Assembly: GCF_014083985.1 (NCBI RefSeq)
Contig: NZ_CP046907.1
Span: 938,501 to 1,002,500, forward strand
Length of the DNA stretch: 64,000 bases
DNA from: Streptomyces sp. SCUT-3
Lineage (GTDB): Bacteria; Actinomycetota; Actinomycetes; Streptomycetales; Streptomycetaceae
Direction of reading: 5' to 3'
Shown: positions 10,886 through 22,246 of the stretch, one piece after another
Layout of the letters: each line of letters starts with the position of its first letter
Position numbering within the stretch: the stretch's first letter is position 1
The notes under the pieces: generated by a model
What the model saw: the letters and a program-made list of their open reading frames with translations, nothing else
The model's database searches: none
Told to the model about the DNA's origin: nothing
Position numbers and translations under genes: made by a program

Positions 10886-11284
10886 CGCGATCCGTTCCTC
10901 CTGCTGCCTCGGCGCCCGGAGCGCCCCGCGGCTGCGGGTCAAGGGGATCGGCCTCGTGGGTCGGGGCCGGGGTCGCGGCGGGCGCGTTCCCGCGCACACA
11001 ATGACGCACGGTCCCTCGGGACCAAGGGCCCGGGCTTGACGGCCCATCCACAGGTCCCGGGGCGGGAGGCGGCACCAGGGACCTGTGGCCCTGTCGGGCG
11101 ACCGACCGGCCCGAACCTGCCCGCAACCCCTGCCGTCGGAGGCTGACGCGGGGCCATGATGGGCACTCCGGCCCGGCCCCAGTCTCGCACCGGCCCTGCC
11201 CTGGCCCTGCGGCGCCTCCCGCACGGGGCCGGCCCGGAACCGCTTCACGGCGCGCTGCCCCCGCGCGGGCCGTCCGCTCCGTCC
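10886..11284. other. Gene-poor gap upstream of ctaD with an inverted repeat
   Basis: No plausible gene. It should hold the ctaD promoter and leader. An 11-bp inverted repeat (CCACAGGTCCC at 11048-11058 and its complement at 11078-11088, 19-nt loop) could be an operator or a terminator for decayed upstream DNA. Confidence 0.4.
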
Positions 11285-11480
11285 GCGCCGAGTGGCGTGC
11301 CTCGGCCCGGCCCCGCTTCCACAGGACGTCGGCGGCGAACTCGGCCGGGCGCACGAAGGTGAAGTCGATACCGGACTCCTCCACGGCCTGCTCCACCGTG
11401 CGGTGGTACTCACCCGCTGTGGTCGCCGCCGGAGGTGTCGAGCACGGACCAGGAGGAGAGCACGACGAGCCGTGCGGAGG
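11285..11480 (-). pseudogene. Frameshifted fragment of an NmrA-like NAD(P)-binding protein
   Basis: In two minus-strand frames there are adjacent pieces of one family: [17 protein letters not shown], then, after a frame change near 11412, [20 protein letters not shown] and [15 protein letters not shown]. This order (SS of the active site, then HxxVExAVxxSG and TxxRPxEFAxN) is typical of NmrA/SDR-atypical NAD(P)H-binding proteins. The N-terminal Rossmann part and the C-terminus are gone, so it is a relic. It sits between the TrmH gene and ctaD. Confidence 0.6.
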
Positions 11481-11512
11481 GGCCGTGCGGGGGGGCCTTG
11501 TGGGGGGCCGGT

Positions 11513-12337
11513 TCAGCGGCCGCCCGCCGCCCGCCGCTGCCGTGCCGCCTCGTAGAGGACGGCCGTGCCGGCGTTGGCGGCGTTGAGGGAGCTGGCGGCG
11601 CCGTGCATGGGGATGCGGACGGTGCGGTCGCAGCGGCTGCGCCAGGCGTTGCTGAGGCCGGTGGTCTCGTTGCCGATCAGCAGGAGCACGGGGCCGGTCA
11701 GGTCGGCGGCGTCGAGGGCGGTGTCGCCGTGCTCGTCGGTGCCGACGACGGTGACGCCGCTGCCCTCCAGCCAGGCGAGGACCCGGTCGGGGGCCGCGAC
11801 GCGGACTGCGGGGAGGGAGAAGAGGGAACCGGTGCTCGCGCGCACCGACTTGGGGTCGTAGACGTCCGCGGCGTGCCCGGTGACGATCAACCCGTGGGCA
11901 CCGAACGCGTCGGCCGAGCGGAGCAGCGAGCCGATGTTGCCGGGGCTGGTGGGACGGTCGAACAGGACGCCCAGGAACGGGGTCTCCGGCTCCAGGGGGA
12001 TGCGGGCCAGATCGTCCGGCGGCAGGGCGACGACGGCGATCAGCTCGGCGTCGCCCTCCTCGCGTTCGCTCAGCTCGGCGAGGAGGGCCGGGTCCATCTC
12101 GACGCGGTCGCCCGGGACGTCGGACGCCAGCAGGTCGCGCGCCCAGCCGGAGAGCCGGCGGCCCGCCGGGTGAAGCAGGGCGCGGACCGGCCAGCCGTGC
12201 TCGACGGCGAGCGTGACCGGGCGGACGCCCTGGACCAGGAACTCCCCGGACCGCTGCCGCTTGGTGCGGTTGGTGAGGAGGGACTGCCACTGCTGGAAGC
12301 GGGCGTTGCGGGTGGTGATCCGCTGGACTGTGCGCAC
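11513..12337 (-). CDS. TrmH/SpoU-family RNA 2'-O-methyltransferase
   Basis: 274 residues using GTG at 12337 (MRTVQRITTRNARFQQW); the frame is open a little further up. It has the SpoU N-terminal substrate-binding segment (GEFLVQGVRPV, near 26-36) and the trefoil-knot methyltransferase motifs: SPGNIGSLLRSADAFG near 129, IGNETTGLS near 219, and IPMHGAASSLNAANAG near 245-260. The family transfers a methyl from SAM to a ribose 2'-OH of rRNA or tRNA; the exact target cannot be read from sequence. It is monocistronic or led by its own promoter, with the SWIM gene starting upstream on the same strand. Confidence 0.9.
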   Translation of the reverse strand: MRTVQRITTRNARFQQWQSLLTNRTKRQRSGEFLVQGVRPVTLAVEHGWPVRALLHPAGRRLSGWARDLLASDVPGDRVEMDPALLAELSEREEGDAELIAVVALPPDDLARIPLEPETPFLGVLFDRPTSPGNIGSLLRSADAFGAHGLIVTGHAADVYDPKSVRASTGSLFSLPAVRVAAPDRVLAWLEGSGVTVVGTDEHGDTALDAADLTGPVLLLIGNETTGLSNAWRSRCDRTVRIPMHGAASSLNAANAGTAVLYEAARQRRAAGGR

Positions 12338-12423
12338 CCGGTCGAGGGTACCGGGCGCGCGGCGGCCCGACGGCGGGTCGGTTTGCCCGCCGCCGGGCCG
12401 CCGCCGGGCCACCGGCCCCGCTT

Positions 12424-13778
12424 TCAGGCGGCTCCCGACGTGCCGTCCGCACCGTCCGCGCCGCCGGTACCGCCCGTGTCACCGGCGTCGGCGAGTTCGG
12501 CGAGTTCGGCGAGTGCCTCGGCGGGGTCGGTGGACGGGGTGCCGGCGGGCCACCAGGCGCCCTCCCGCTCCCGGTAGGGGTACCAGCGGCCGTCGCGGCC
12601 CTGGCGCAGCTGGAGGCCGCGGCCGGTCAGCGTCCAGTGGTTGCCGTCGACCGTGATCGGGGGCAGTTCCTCGTCGTCCCAGCCCGCGGCCATCGCGGTG
12701 CGGGCCTGCGCGATCTGCTGGTCGGCGGGTGTCCAGGGCCGCTCCAGGACCTCCAGTGCGGCCCGGCCCCCGGTGCGCCACGCCGCGGCGGCCCGGTCCA
12801 GCTCGCCGGGCCGGCCGCAGCTCTCGCGCAGCCGGGCCGTGACGCGCGGGTCGGGGTGGGTGGCCGCCAGGCGCACGGTGTCCTGCCACTCGTCGAGCGG
12901 CGCCGGCGGCTCGGCGCCGAACCCGTGCAGGTGGGCGAGGAGTTCACGGGCGTGCACGGCCGCGTCGGCGGCGAGCCGGTCCAGCGGGTCGGCCTCGATC
13001 CCGGTGAGTGGCTCGTCGGGGGCGGCGGGCGGCTCGGGCAGCGGCGGCAGGGCGGGCAGCGGGACGGCGGGGCGGGCGTACGCCTCGCGCTGGAGCTCGA
13101 AGGATCCGGCGCCCTCCCCCGTCCCGTCCCTCCCCTCCCCGGTCTCTCCGGTCTCTTCCTCCCAGTCCTCCTCGTCCTCCTCGTCGTCGCCGGTCAGCGC
13201 CCGCAGCAGCAGGGCCGACTTGAGTTCCTCCACCGCCTCCTCGGGGGCCCTGCCGCGGATCAGCAGCAGCAGCCACGGGTCCTCGTCGAGCAGCCAGGAC
13301 AGCTGGTAGCTCAACGCGGTGGCGTGCGGGCAGGGGTGGTCGAAGGCGTCGCAGTCGCAGTGCGCGTCGAGGTCGCCGTAGCCGGGCAGCATCCGCACCC
13401 GGGCGTCCTCGACCGCCTCCAGCAGGTCCTCGGGGAGTTCCCCGGCCAGCAGCGCCTCGGTCTCGGCGGGCCGGTCGGCGGTCTTCTCCCAGAGGAGGTC
13501 CCACTCGTCGGCGTCGAGTTCCTGGAGCGTCAGCACGGTCGTGCACGTCTCCTCGCCGCCGTACACCTCGGCGGCGACCCGTCCCGGGCTGACCGTGATC
13601 GGGCCGATCCGGCCGGTGCGGGCGAAGGACCGCCCCTTCTTCAGCGGCTCCTCCTCCGGCCAGACGTCCTCCGCGGCCGCCACCCACGCCCTGGCCCAGA
13701 ACGACTGGCCGCGGGCCCGGCCGCCCCGGCGTGCCGCGAAGGCGGGGAAGCCCCGCGCGCCGCTCTCCTGTGCCCCGC

Positions 13779-13782
<4 letters not shown>
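12424..13782 (-). CDS. SWIM zinc-finger protein coupled to an SNF2 helicase
   Basis: 452 residues. The SWIM motif CxCxnCxH is seen near residue 145-157 as HCDCDAFDHPCPH. The N-terminus carries FWARAWVAAAEDVW, typical of the actinobacterial SWIM group. A Glu/Asp-rich linker (about 195-230; DDEEDEEDWEEE) follows and the C-terminal half is helical with a WTLTGRGLQLRQGRDGRWYPY segment. The start codon ATG overlaps the helicase stop as ATGA (13779-13782), implying translational coupling and a shared complex. Zinc-dependent nucleic acid or protein binding is known for SWIM; the job of the pair is not. Confidence 0.88.
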
Positions 13783-16661
<2,879 letters not shown>

Positions 16662-16934
16662 GCGTTCCAACTCTCTCCCTGATTCCGGACCGCTGCCGCC
16701 CACCCGGCACCGGCGGATGCGGGTGCACCGCCCGCCGATGATCCCTCATGCACGGCGCGCGGCGCCGAGGAGCCGCTCGATGATGGCTTGAAGCGGGCGC
16801 GGCGGGTGCCGCCGTTGTCGACCGCCCTTCGAGGGCACGTCGGGAGAATGCGAGCGCTGCGGCTGCCTGCAGCGTTCCGATGCCCGTTTCCCGGAGGTCG
16901 GACGAAGAAGCCGGCGCCCCTGCCGTGCACGCCG

Positions 16935-17333
16935 GACCCGCGGACGTTCTCCACCCCCACCGCGACGGTGGGGGAGCTCGCGGGCATCGGCCTGTACCCG
17001 GTGCGGGCCGCGGTGCACCTGCTGGGCACGGACCTGGCCGTGGCGGGCGCGGTGCTCTCCCGGGGTCCCGGGCGCCGGGCGCCGGGCGCCGGGCGGAGGA
17101 CGCGGGCGCCGCGCTGCTGCGCCGCGCCGACGGGGCACGCGCACCTCACCTTCGGCATGGGCCACGCCTACCGCTCGTACTACGAACGGTGGGGCAGCAG
17201 GGGCCGCATCACCGTGGACCGCGCCTTCGCCCCGCCCGCCGACCACCGGCCGTCGCTCGTCGTGGAGGGCCGGGGCGGCGCGCGCACGCTCCGGCTGCCC
17301 GCCGAGGACCAGGTGACGGCCGACGGCCCCTGA
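16935..17333 (+). pseudogene. Frameshifted C-terminal fragment of a Gfo/Idh/MocA-type oxidoreductase
   Basis: One frame gives GELAGIGLYPVRAAVHLLGT; the next frame gives EDAGAALLRRADGARA; then the first frame resumes with FGMGHAYRSYYERWGSRGRI and TVDRAFAPPADHRP. In this order these match the C-terminal substrate-binding half of Gfo/Idh/MocA sugar dehydrogenases. The NAD-binding half is missing. A run of 7-bp repeats (GCGCCGG-like, about 17066-17096) sits where the frame changes, so slippage is the likely cause. It is a relic without an expected product. Confidence 0.65.
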
Positions 17334-17344
17334 GGCCCGCCCTG

Positions 17345-17416
17345 CCTGCCCGGCCTGCCCGGCCTGCCCGGCCTGCCCGGCCTGCCCGGCCTGCCCGGCC
17401 TGCCCGGCCTGCCCGG
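17345..17416. repeat. Eight tandem copies of a 9-bp unit
   Basis: CCTGCCCGG is repeated eight times without a mismatch, followed by a partial ninth copy, between the pseudogene and the SDR stop. It is 22 bp downstream of the SDR stop and could affect 3'-end formation. No gene covers it. Confidence 0.95.
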
Positions 17417-17437
17417 CCTGCGTCGGACCGTGCCGGC

Positions 17438-18193
17438 TCAGGCCGCGAAGCCGCCGTCCACCGCCAGCTCCGCGCCCGTGACGTACCGGGCGCTGTCGCC
17501 GACCAGGTACGAGACGGCGTCCGCGACCTCCGCCGCCGTGCCGTAGCGGCCGAGCGCGGTGAAGCCGCGCTGGAAGTCGGCGGATTCGCCGTCGCCGGGG
17601 TTCATGTCGGTGTCGGTCGGTCCCGGGTGGACCAGGTTGACGGTGATCCCGCGCGGGCCGAGCTCCCGGGCCATGCCCTTGGTGAGGCCGGTCAGCGCGG
17701 CCTTGCTGGTCGCGTAGAGCGCGCTCCCGGGGAAGGGCACGCGCTGCGCGAGGCAGCTGCCGATGCTCACGATCCGTCCGCCTTCGGCCATGTGCTCCAC
17801 CGCCGCCTGGGCGTAGAGGTAGGGCGCGCGGACGTTCACCGCCAGCACCTGGTCGACCTGGCCGAGTGCCACCGCCTCCACCGGTCCGACTGCGCCGACA
17901 CCCGCGTTGTTCACCAGGACGTCCAGCCGTCCGAACCGCTCGACGACCGCCGCCACCGCGCCGCGCACCTCCTCCGGGTCGGCGCTGTCCGCGCGGACGG
18001 CCCAGCCCTTCCGCCCCGTCGCGGTGATCCTGGCGACCACCTCCTCGGCCGGGCCGGCCGAGCCCCGGTGGGTCAGCGCCACGTCCGCGCCGTCCTGGGC
18101 CAGCCGCAGCGCGACCGCCGCCCCGATCCCCCGGCTGCCGCCGGTCACCAGCGCCACCTTGCCGTCGAGCGCCTTCGCACCGTTCATCGCCAT
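17438..18193 (-). CDS. SDR family NAD(P)-dependent oxidoreductase
   Basis: 251 residues from ATG 18193 (MAMNGAKALDGK). Classical short-chain dehydrogenase: cofactor loop TGGSRGIGAAV near residues 16-27, NNAGVG near 92, catalytic Ser in VSIGSCLAQ, Tyr and Lys in YATSKAAL, and the C-terminal ITVNLVHPGPTDTDM segment followed by SARYVTGAELAVDGG. NADPH preference is likely from the Arg in the loop but not certain. The substrate is unknown. Two adjacent inverted repeats lie 20-68 bp upstream of the start, suggesting regulation by a dimeric repressor. Confidence 0.9.
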   Translation of the reverse strand: MAMNGAKALDGKVALVTGGSRGIGAAVALRLAQDGADVALTHRGSAGPAEEVVARITATGRKGWAVRADSADPEEVRGAVAAVVERFGRLDVLVNNAGVGAVGPVEAVALGQVDQVLAVNVRAPYLYAQAAVEHMAEGGRIVSIGSCLAQRVPFPGSALYATSKAALTGLTKGMARELGPRGITVNLVHPGPTDTDMNPGDGESADFQRGFTALGRYGTAAEVADAVSYLVGDSARYVTGAELAVDGGFAA

Positions 18194-18212
18194 CTCCGCA
18201 GAGTCCCTTCCT

Positions 18213-18261
18213 CCGGTCTTGGACACGTTCGATTCAAGACCGGAACACCCTGCGGTTCCGG
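18213..18261 (-). promoter_or_regulatory. Two adjacent inverted repeats upstream of the SDR
   Basis: CCGGTCTTG (18213-18221) pairs with CAAGACCGG (18235-18243); overlapping its end, CCGGAAC (18240-18246) pairs with GTTCCGG (18255-18261). Both lie within 70 bp of the SDR start, where an operator for a TetR- or HxlR-type regulator is expected. The regulator is not in view. Confidence 0.45.
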
Positions 18262-18394
18262 CGGTATTCAGACGTTGCGTCCAATCTTCAACGACGTCTC
18301 CGCACGCCCCGGTGGCACGGACCGACCGCGGCCACCCGGCACAGGCCGGTCCACCCGCCGGACCGGAGTTCCCCACGGGCTCCGGTGACCTGGG

Positions 18395-18922
18395 TCAGTC
18401 GAAGAGGGCAACGAGGCCGTTCACCCAGACCGCGAGGAACGCAAGGACCGCCACCAGGCAGCCGGCCCCCGCCAGCACACCGCCGACCGTCCACGGTTCG
18501 GCGGGCGCCTCGTACTCCTTCCCCGGACCCTCCCGGTAGGAGGCGGGGTCGTCCCAGTCGACGGGGTGCCCCAACTCCTCGGTGCAGGCGGTCCGCACCG
18601 CGACCAGCTGCCCCTCCGCAAAAGCAGTGGCAGCCCTCATCTCGGGGCCGCGCCAGGCGAGGGCCCTCATCCGCCGCCCGGGGGACCCGTACCGCGCCTC
18701 GAAGGCGGCGGTCTCGTCGGCGTCCCGGTCCTCTTCGAGGTACATCCAGCGGCCGGCCTCGGCGGCATCGCCGTAGAGCCGGTACACCTCGGCCAGACGG
18801 CGGCGGAGCGTCAGGTCGTGCGGGAAGGACGAGACGAGGCCGCGCAGGCGCTGGCGCGCGACGGGGACCCGGCCGGCGGCCAGGTCTGCGTCGACTCGGG
18901 CAAGGGTTTCTCCCAGGGGCAT
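18395..18922 (-). CDS. DUF6584-like membrane-anchored protein
   Basis: 175 residues from ATG 18922 (MPLGETLARVDADL). A GTG at 18979 preceded by GGGAGAGGG would add 19 residues and has the better ribosome site, so the start is undecided. The first 80 residues form TPR-like helices (AAGRVPVARQRLRGLVSSFP, LRRRLAEVYRLYGDAAEAGR). A Trp/Tyr-rich middle (GRWMYLEEDRDADE) and a C-terminal hydrophobic helix (VLAGAGCLVAVLAFLAVWV) follow, so it is probably tail-anchored. It fits the Streptomyces family named DUF6584. Function is unknown. Confidence 0.7.
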   Translation of the reverse strand: MPLGETLARVDADLAAGRVPVARQRLRGLVSSFPHDLTLRRRLAEVYRLYGDAAEAGRWMYLEEDRDADETAAFEARYGSPGRRMRALAWRGPEMRAATAFAEGQLVAVRTACTEELGHPVDWDDPASYREGPGKEYEAPAEPWTVGGVLAGAGCLVAVLAFLAVWVNGLVALFD

Positions 18923-19190
18923 GAACGCATGATCGAGTACCGCACCGACCTGCGTCGACCTGGTTTCGCCGCCCAGCACTCGCCCTCTCCCGACGGCACC
19001 GGCCGACGACGCACCGGGACGGGACGACGCCGGTCGCGGGACGGCCCTCAGCGCGACGCGCCCCGGCGGACCCGCCGTCGAGGTCCGCCCCGCAGCACCG
19101 CCTCCCGTTCCCGCGGCGCCCGCGGGCCGCGCACGACGCGGCGCCCCGCCGCCGGCCGGATGCCGGTGGCGGGGCGCCGTCGTCCGTCGC

Positions 19191-19409
19191 TCAGCCGGTG
19201 AGCGGCCGGGCGGCCGCGAAGCCGACGAAGGCGGCCCACGCCTCGGGCGTGAAGGCGAGCGAGCCGCCGTCCCGGTCCTTCGAGTCGCGCACGTGCACCG
19301 CTCCGGAACCGGCCGCGACCTCCACGCAGTTGCCGCCCTGATTGCCGCTGTAGCTGCTCTTGAACCAGGCCAGACCGGCGGCGTCGTCCATGATCTGCTC
19401 GGTGCTCAT
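19191..19409 (-). CDS. DUF397 domain protein paired with the upstream XRE regulator
   Basis: 72 residues. The DUF397 core is clear: [41 protein letters not shown] and AAFV. Its ATG overlaps the regulator stop as ATGA. In Streptomyces such pairs are very common; several members act as a regulator with a small partner that can influence its activity (BldB and whiJ-type systems are the studied relatives). The role of this pair is unknown. Confidence 0.9.
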   Translation of the reverse strand: MSTEQIMDDAAGLAWFKSSYSGNQGGNCVEVAAGSGAVHVRDSKDRDGGSLAFTPEAWAAFVGFAAARPLTG

Positions 19410-20221
19410 AGCTCTCCCGCAACCTGCTCGATGAGGTTCGCCGACTCTCCAGGACTGAGAGCCTGTGCGCGGAGTGTTCCATACCGCAGCGCGAGCGCGC
19501 CGACGTTATTCGGATCGGAGACGAGGAAACTACCGTTCTGTCCCTCCACGTAGGCCAGGGTGCGGCGCTCCGGCGTCTCCAGGAGAACCATCGGACCGTC
19601 CAGCCCCGTGTGCACTTCCTGCATCGTCGGCATGATCTGCACAGAGACATGGCGCATGTTCGCGCACTCGTGCAGCCTTCGAAGCTGTTCCCGCAGTACC
19701 GCCCGGCCGCCGAGGGGACGGCGCAGGACCACTTCCTCGATCACGAACCCGAGTACGGGGAGCGGCCTGCGTTCCAGGAGGCGCTGGCGGTCGAGCCGGG
19801 CGCTCACCTGCTGTTCGATCTCCTCCTCCTCCAGCGGCGGGCAGGCGGCCGAGATCACCGCTCTCGCGTACTCCTCGGTCTGCAGCAGCCCCGGCATCAC
19901 ATGGGCCTCGTACGAGCACAGGCTCACCGCGTCCGCCTCCAGCAGGGCGAATTCGTGGAACCAGGTCGGGTAGCGGCAGCGGACCAGGTACGGTCCGCCC
20001 GCCTTCAGCACCCCTCCCGCGTCCAGTGCCTCGTCCGCCCGGTCGATCAGCTCCTGTTGCGGAAAACGCCGGCCCTGCTCGATCGCGGCGACCATCGCCT
20101 CCGAGTAGCCGACCTGTGCGCCCAGTTGTTCGCGCGTCAGGCCGGCCCGCTGCCGGAACAGCTTCAGTTGGCTGCCGAAGTACTTGAGCGTCGCCGAGCC
20201 CAAGTCGCTGTTCTGCACCAC
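19406..20221 (-). CDS. XRE-type helix-turn-helix regulator with DUF5753 domain
   Basis: 271 residues from a GTG at 20221 with GGGGAGGT 6 nt upstream. The HTH is near residues 18-70 ([20 protein letters not shown], then [13 protein letters not shown]). The rest is the DUF5753 ligand-binding-like domain ([35 protein letters not shown] and the [11 protein letters not shown] segment). It is translationally coupled to the DUF397 gene. It is a typical WhiJ-like regulator; no target gene is evident next to it. Confidence 0.92.
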   Translation of the reverse strand: MVQNSDLGSATLKYFGSQLKLFRQRAGLTREQLGAQVGYSEAMVAAIEQGRRFPQQELIDRADEALDAGGVLKAGGPYLVRCRYPTWFHEFALLEADAVSLCSYEAHVMPGLLQTEEYARAVISAACPPLEEEEIEQQVSARLDRQRLLERRPLPVLGFVIEEVVLRRPLGGRAVLREQLRRLHECANMRHVSVQIMPTMQEVHTGLDGPMVLLETPERRTLAYVEGQNGSFLVSDPNNVGALALRYGTLRAQALSPGESANLIEQVAGEL

Positions 20222-20350
20222 CTGCTACCTCCCCGTTCGTAACCGTCTGCCCCGTCAACCGCTCACCGCCCGGCCGGTCACGTTCCACGGCACGTACACG
20301 CCGCCTTGTACGCGTGTCCGCGCGCCGTCCGCGCGCGGCGCGACGGCAGC

Positions 20351-20387
20351 GCCGGGGCCCGGCCGCTTCGCGTGGCCGGGCCCCGGC
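20351..20387 (-). terminator. Hairpin downstream of the Msc-like gene
   Basis: Perfect 14-bp arms (GCCGGGGCCCGGCC and complement) with a 9-nt loop lie just past the stop of the minus-strand membrane protein gene. Confidence 0.6.
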
Positions 20388-20409
20388 ACGGGTGGGGTGG
20401 TGCGGTTGT

Positions 20410-21330
20410 TCAGTACTGGGCCGGGGGCTGCTGGCCGCCGGTGTAGCCCCGTCCGCCGCCGGTGTAGTCCTGCGGGTTGCCGGGCTGGGGGGTGGTGCCG
20501 GGGCTGTAGGCGCCTCCCGGCCGGCCGCCGGGCTGCTGGGCGGGGGCGGCGGCACCGATGTGCTGGGCGGGGGCGTGCTGGGTCCGGGTGGCGTCGAGGG
20601 CGTCCTGGCGGCCGCGCCGGTAGGCCTCCATCTGGCCGCGAGCCGTGCCGGTCTGCTGCTCGGCGCTGGTCAGCCAGCGGTCCCAGCGCTGCTGCATCGG
20701 CTTGACCATGCCGCCGCCGACGCCGACGACGAGGATGCCGCCGACGGTGGCCAGCACGGTGATCAGGACCGGCATGGTCACGCTCACGGCGATGCCGATC
20801 TGGTTCAGCGCGGCGATCACACCGAGGGCGACGATGAACACCGAGGCGATCGTGGCGAGCAGGTTGCCGTAGGACAGGCCGCCCAGCGCACCGCGGATCA
20901 GGTCCCTGACCCCGGCGGCGATCGCCGTGGCGACGACCACGATCACGATGGCCACCGCGACCTGCGGCAGCCAGGCCACCACGCCCCGGAGGAGGTCGCT
21001 GATCGGGTTGGGCCCGAACACGGAGAACGCGACCTGAAGGGTGATCAGCAGGACCGCGTAGTAGATCAGCTTGGCGATGATGTCCGAGGCGTCGTACTTG
21101 GTGCGCTCCATCGCTTTCGCGACGCCGCCGCGCTCGACCGCCTTGTCGAACCCGACCCGTTCGAGGATCGCGTTGACGGCCTTGGCCAGCAGCTTGGCGA
21201 CCATCCAGCCGACGAGCAGGACGACCAGGAAGGCGGCGAACCTGGGCACGAACGTCGCCACCGACCGCCAGGCGTCCGACACTCCGCTGCCGAAGTCCAC
21301 AGCGGCCAGTGACACCGATGATGTTGCCAT
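20410..21330 (-). CDS. Msc-like small-conductance channel family membrane protein
   Basis: 306 residues. Four to five hydrophobic helices are present: FAAFLVVLLVGWMVAKLL (near 31-48), IIAKLIYYAVLLITLQVAF, VAVAIVIVVVATAIAAGV, ATIASVFIVALGVIAALNQ and VLITVLATVGGILVVGVGG. The repeated pattern (helix, then a short amphipathic piece with VNAILERVGFDKAVERGG) matches the TM-helix repeat of the mechanosensitive-channel-like family (PF05552 group). It lacks the classical MscS beta-domain, so gating is not established. The last 80 residues are cytoplasmic and Gln/Pro/Gly-rich (QQPGGRPGG, YTGGGRGYTGG). It is monocistronic. Confidence 0.8.
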   Translation of the reverse strand: MATSSVSLAAVDFGSGVSDAWRSVATFVPRFAAFLVVLLVGWMVAKLLAKAVNAILERVGFDKAVERGGVAKAMERTKYDASDIIAKLIYYAVLLITLQVAFSVFGPNPISDLLRGVVAWLPQVAVAIVIVVVATAIAAGVRDLIRGALGGLSYGNLLATIASVFIVALGVIAALNQIGIAVSVTMPVLITVLATVGGILVVGVGGGMVKPMQQRWDRWLTSAEQQTGTARGQMEAYRRGRQDALDATRTQHAPAQHIGAAAPAQQPGGRPGGAYSPGTTPQPGNPQDYTGGGRGYTGGQQPPAQY

Positions 21331-21549
21331 TGCTTGATCTTCCGTTCCGTGAGGCCTTCAGTTGCACCCGCCCTCGTTCCGGGCGGTCTCTCGTCCCCTT
21401 GGGATCCGTTTGACCGCGATCGCACTGAACATGCCAACCAATTCGGTGTTTGGGGGCCGCCTCCCCGCACCGTGCCCCTCGGACGGTGCACAGCCGACCG
21501 TCGCCCTCCCCGGCGGAGGCGCCGAGGGGGCGGGACGGACGGGACGGGC

Positions 21550-22122
21550 TCAGGAGATGCGGGCGCAGAGGTCGTCGACGGTTCCGCGGACCATGGTGAC
21601 GGTCTTGTGGCCGGTGGGGTCGATGTCCAGGGTGTACGCGCCGTCGACGACGTGCAGGCCGCGCGGCAGGTTGCCGCCGTTCTCGCCGACGCCGACGAGC
21701 ACGGGACCGAGGACCGACCAGTGCTGGGATCCGTCGGTGCCGTACTCGACGACGGCCGACCCGCTCACGTCCGCGTCGTGGGAGGCGCCGGTGACGGTGT
21801 TCGTGACCCGTACGACCAGGTCCCCCGTGTAGGCGACCCGCTTCACCGACCCGTCCGGACGGGTCTCCAGCACCCGCCGCACCACCTCGTCGACGACGGG
21901 CTCGCCGTGCACGGGGAAGTCGCACCGGGCACCGGCCGCGGTGTCCCAGGGGGCGGAGGGGGCCGGCTCCCAGCCGCCTTCTCCGCCCCCTGCCTGCGCG
22001 TTCGAGGTTCCGGAAGCCGCCGGTGCGGCCGGGGGCACCGGAGCGGCCGAGGCGGTCCCGGCGGGCACGGCACCGATCAGCACGGCGGCAAGTACGGGCA
22101 GGGCAAGGTGGTTTCGTCGCAC
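21550..22122 (-). CDS. Secreted protein of unknown function
   Basis: 190 residues from GTG 22122. A Sec signal peptide is clear (MRRNHLALPVLAAVLIGAVP, then AGTASAAP as the cleavage region). The mature part has a disordered Ala/Gly/Pro stretch, then about 120 residues of beta-rich sequence with two Cys (ARCDFPVHGEP near 64 and DDLCARIS at the C-terminus) likely forming a disulphide that closes the domain. The segment EYGTDGSQHWSVLGPVLVG resembles domains seen in many small streptomycete secreted proteins of unknown role. It is divergent from the SARP gene, with 124 bp between the starts. Confidence 0.8.
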   Translation of the reverse strand: MRRNHLALPVLAAVLIGAVPAGTASAAPVPPAAPAASGTSNAQAGGGEGGWEPAPSAPWDTAAGARCDFPVHGEPVVDEVVRRVLETRPDGSVKRVAYTGDLVVRVTNTVTGASHDADVSGSAVVEYGTDGSQHWSVLGPVLVGVGENGGNLPRGLHVVDGAYTLDIDPTGHKTVTMVRGTVDDLCARIS

Positions 22123-22246
22123 GTCCGTCTCTCCTTGCGAGGATGGTCACGAAGATGGTTCGTGCCGCCATGCTGTCCCGCTCCCCTGACCACGTTCTCA
22201 CCGCCCGCGCCCGGGTGTCATCGCCGCCGACTACCCTGCCGCGTTC

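Noticed and set aside
17345-17416. A CRISPR array at the 9-bp repeats
   Set aside because: Units are 9 bp with no spacers; there are no cas genes. Simple tandem repeat.
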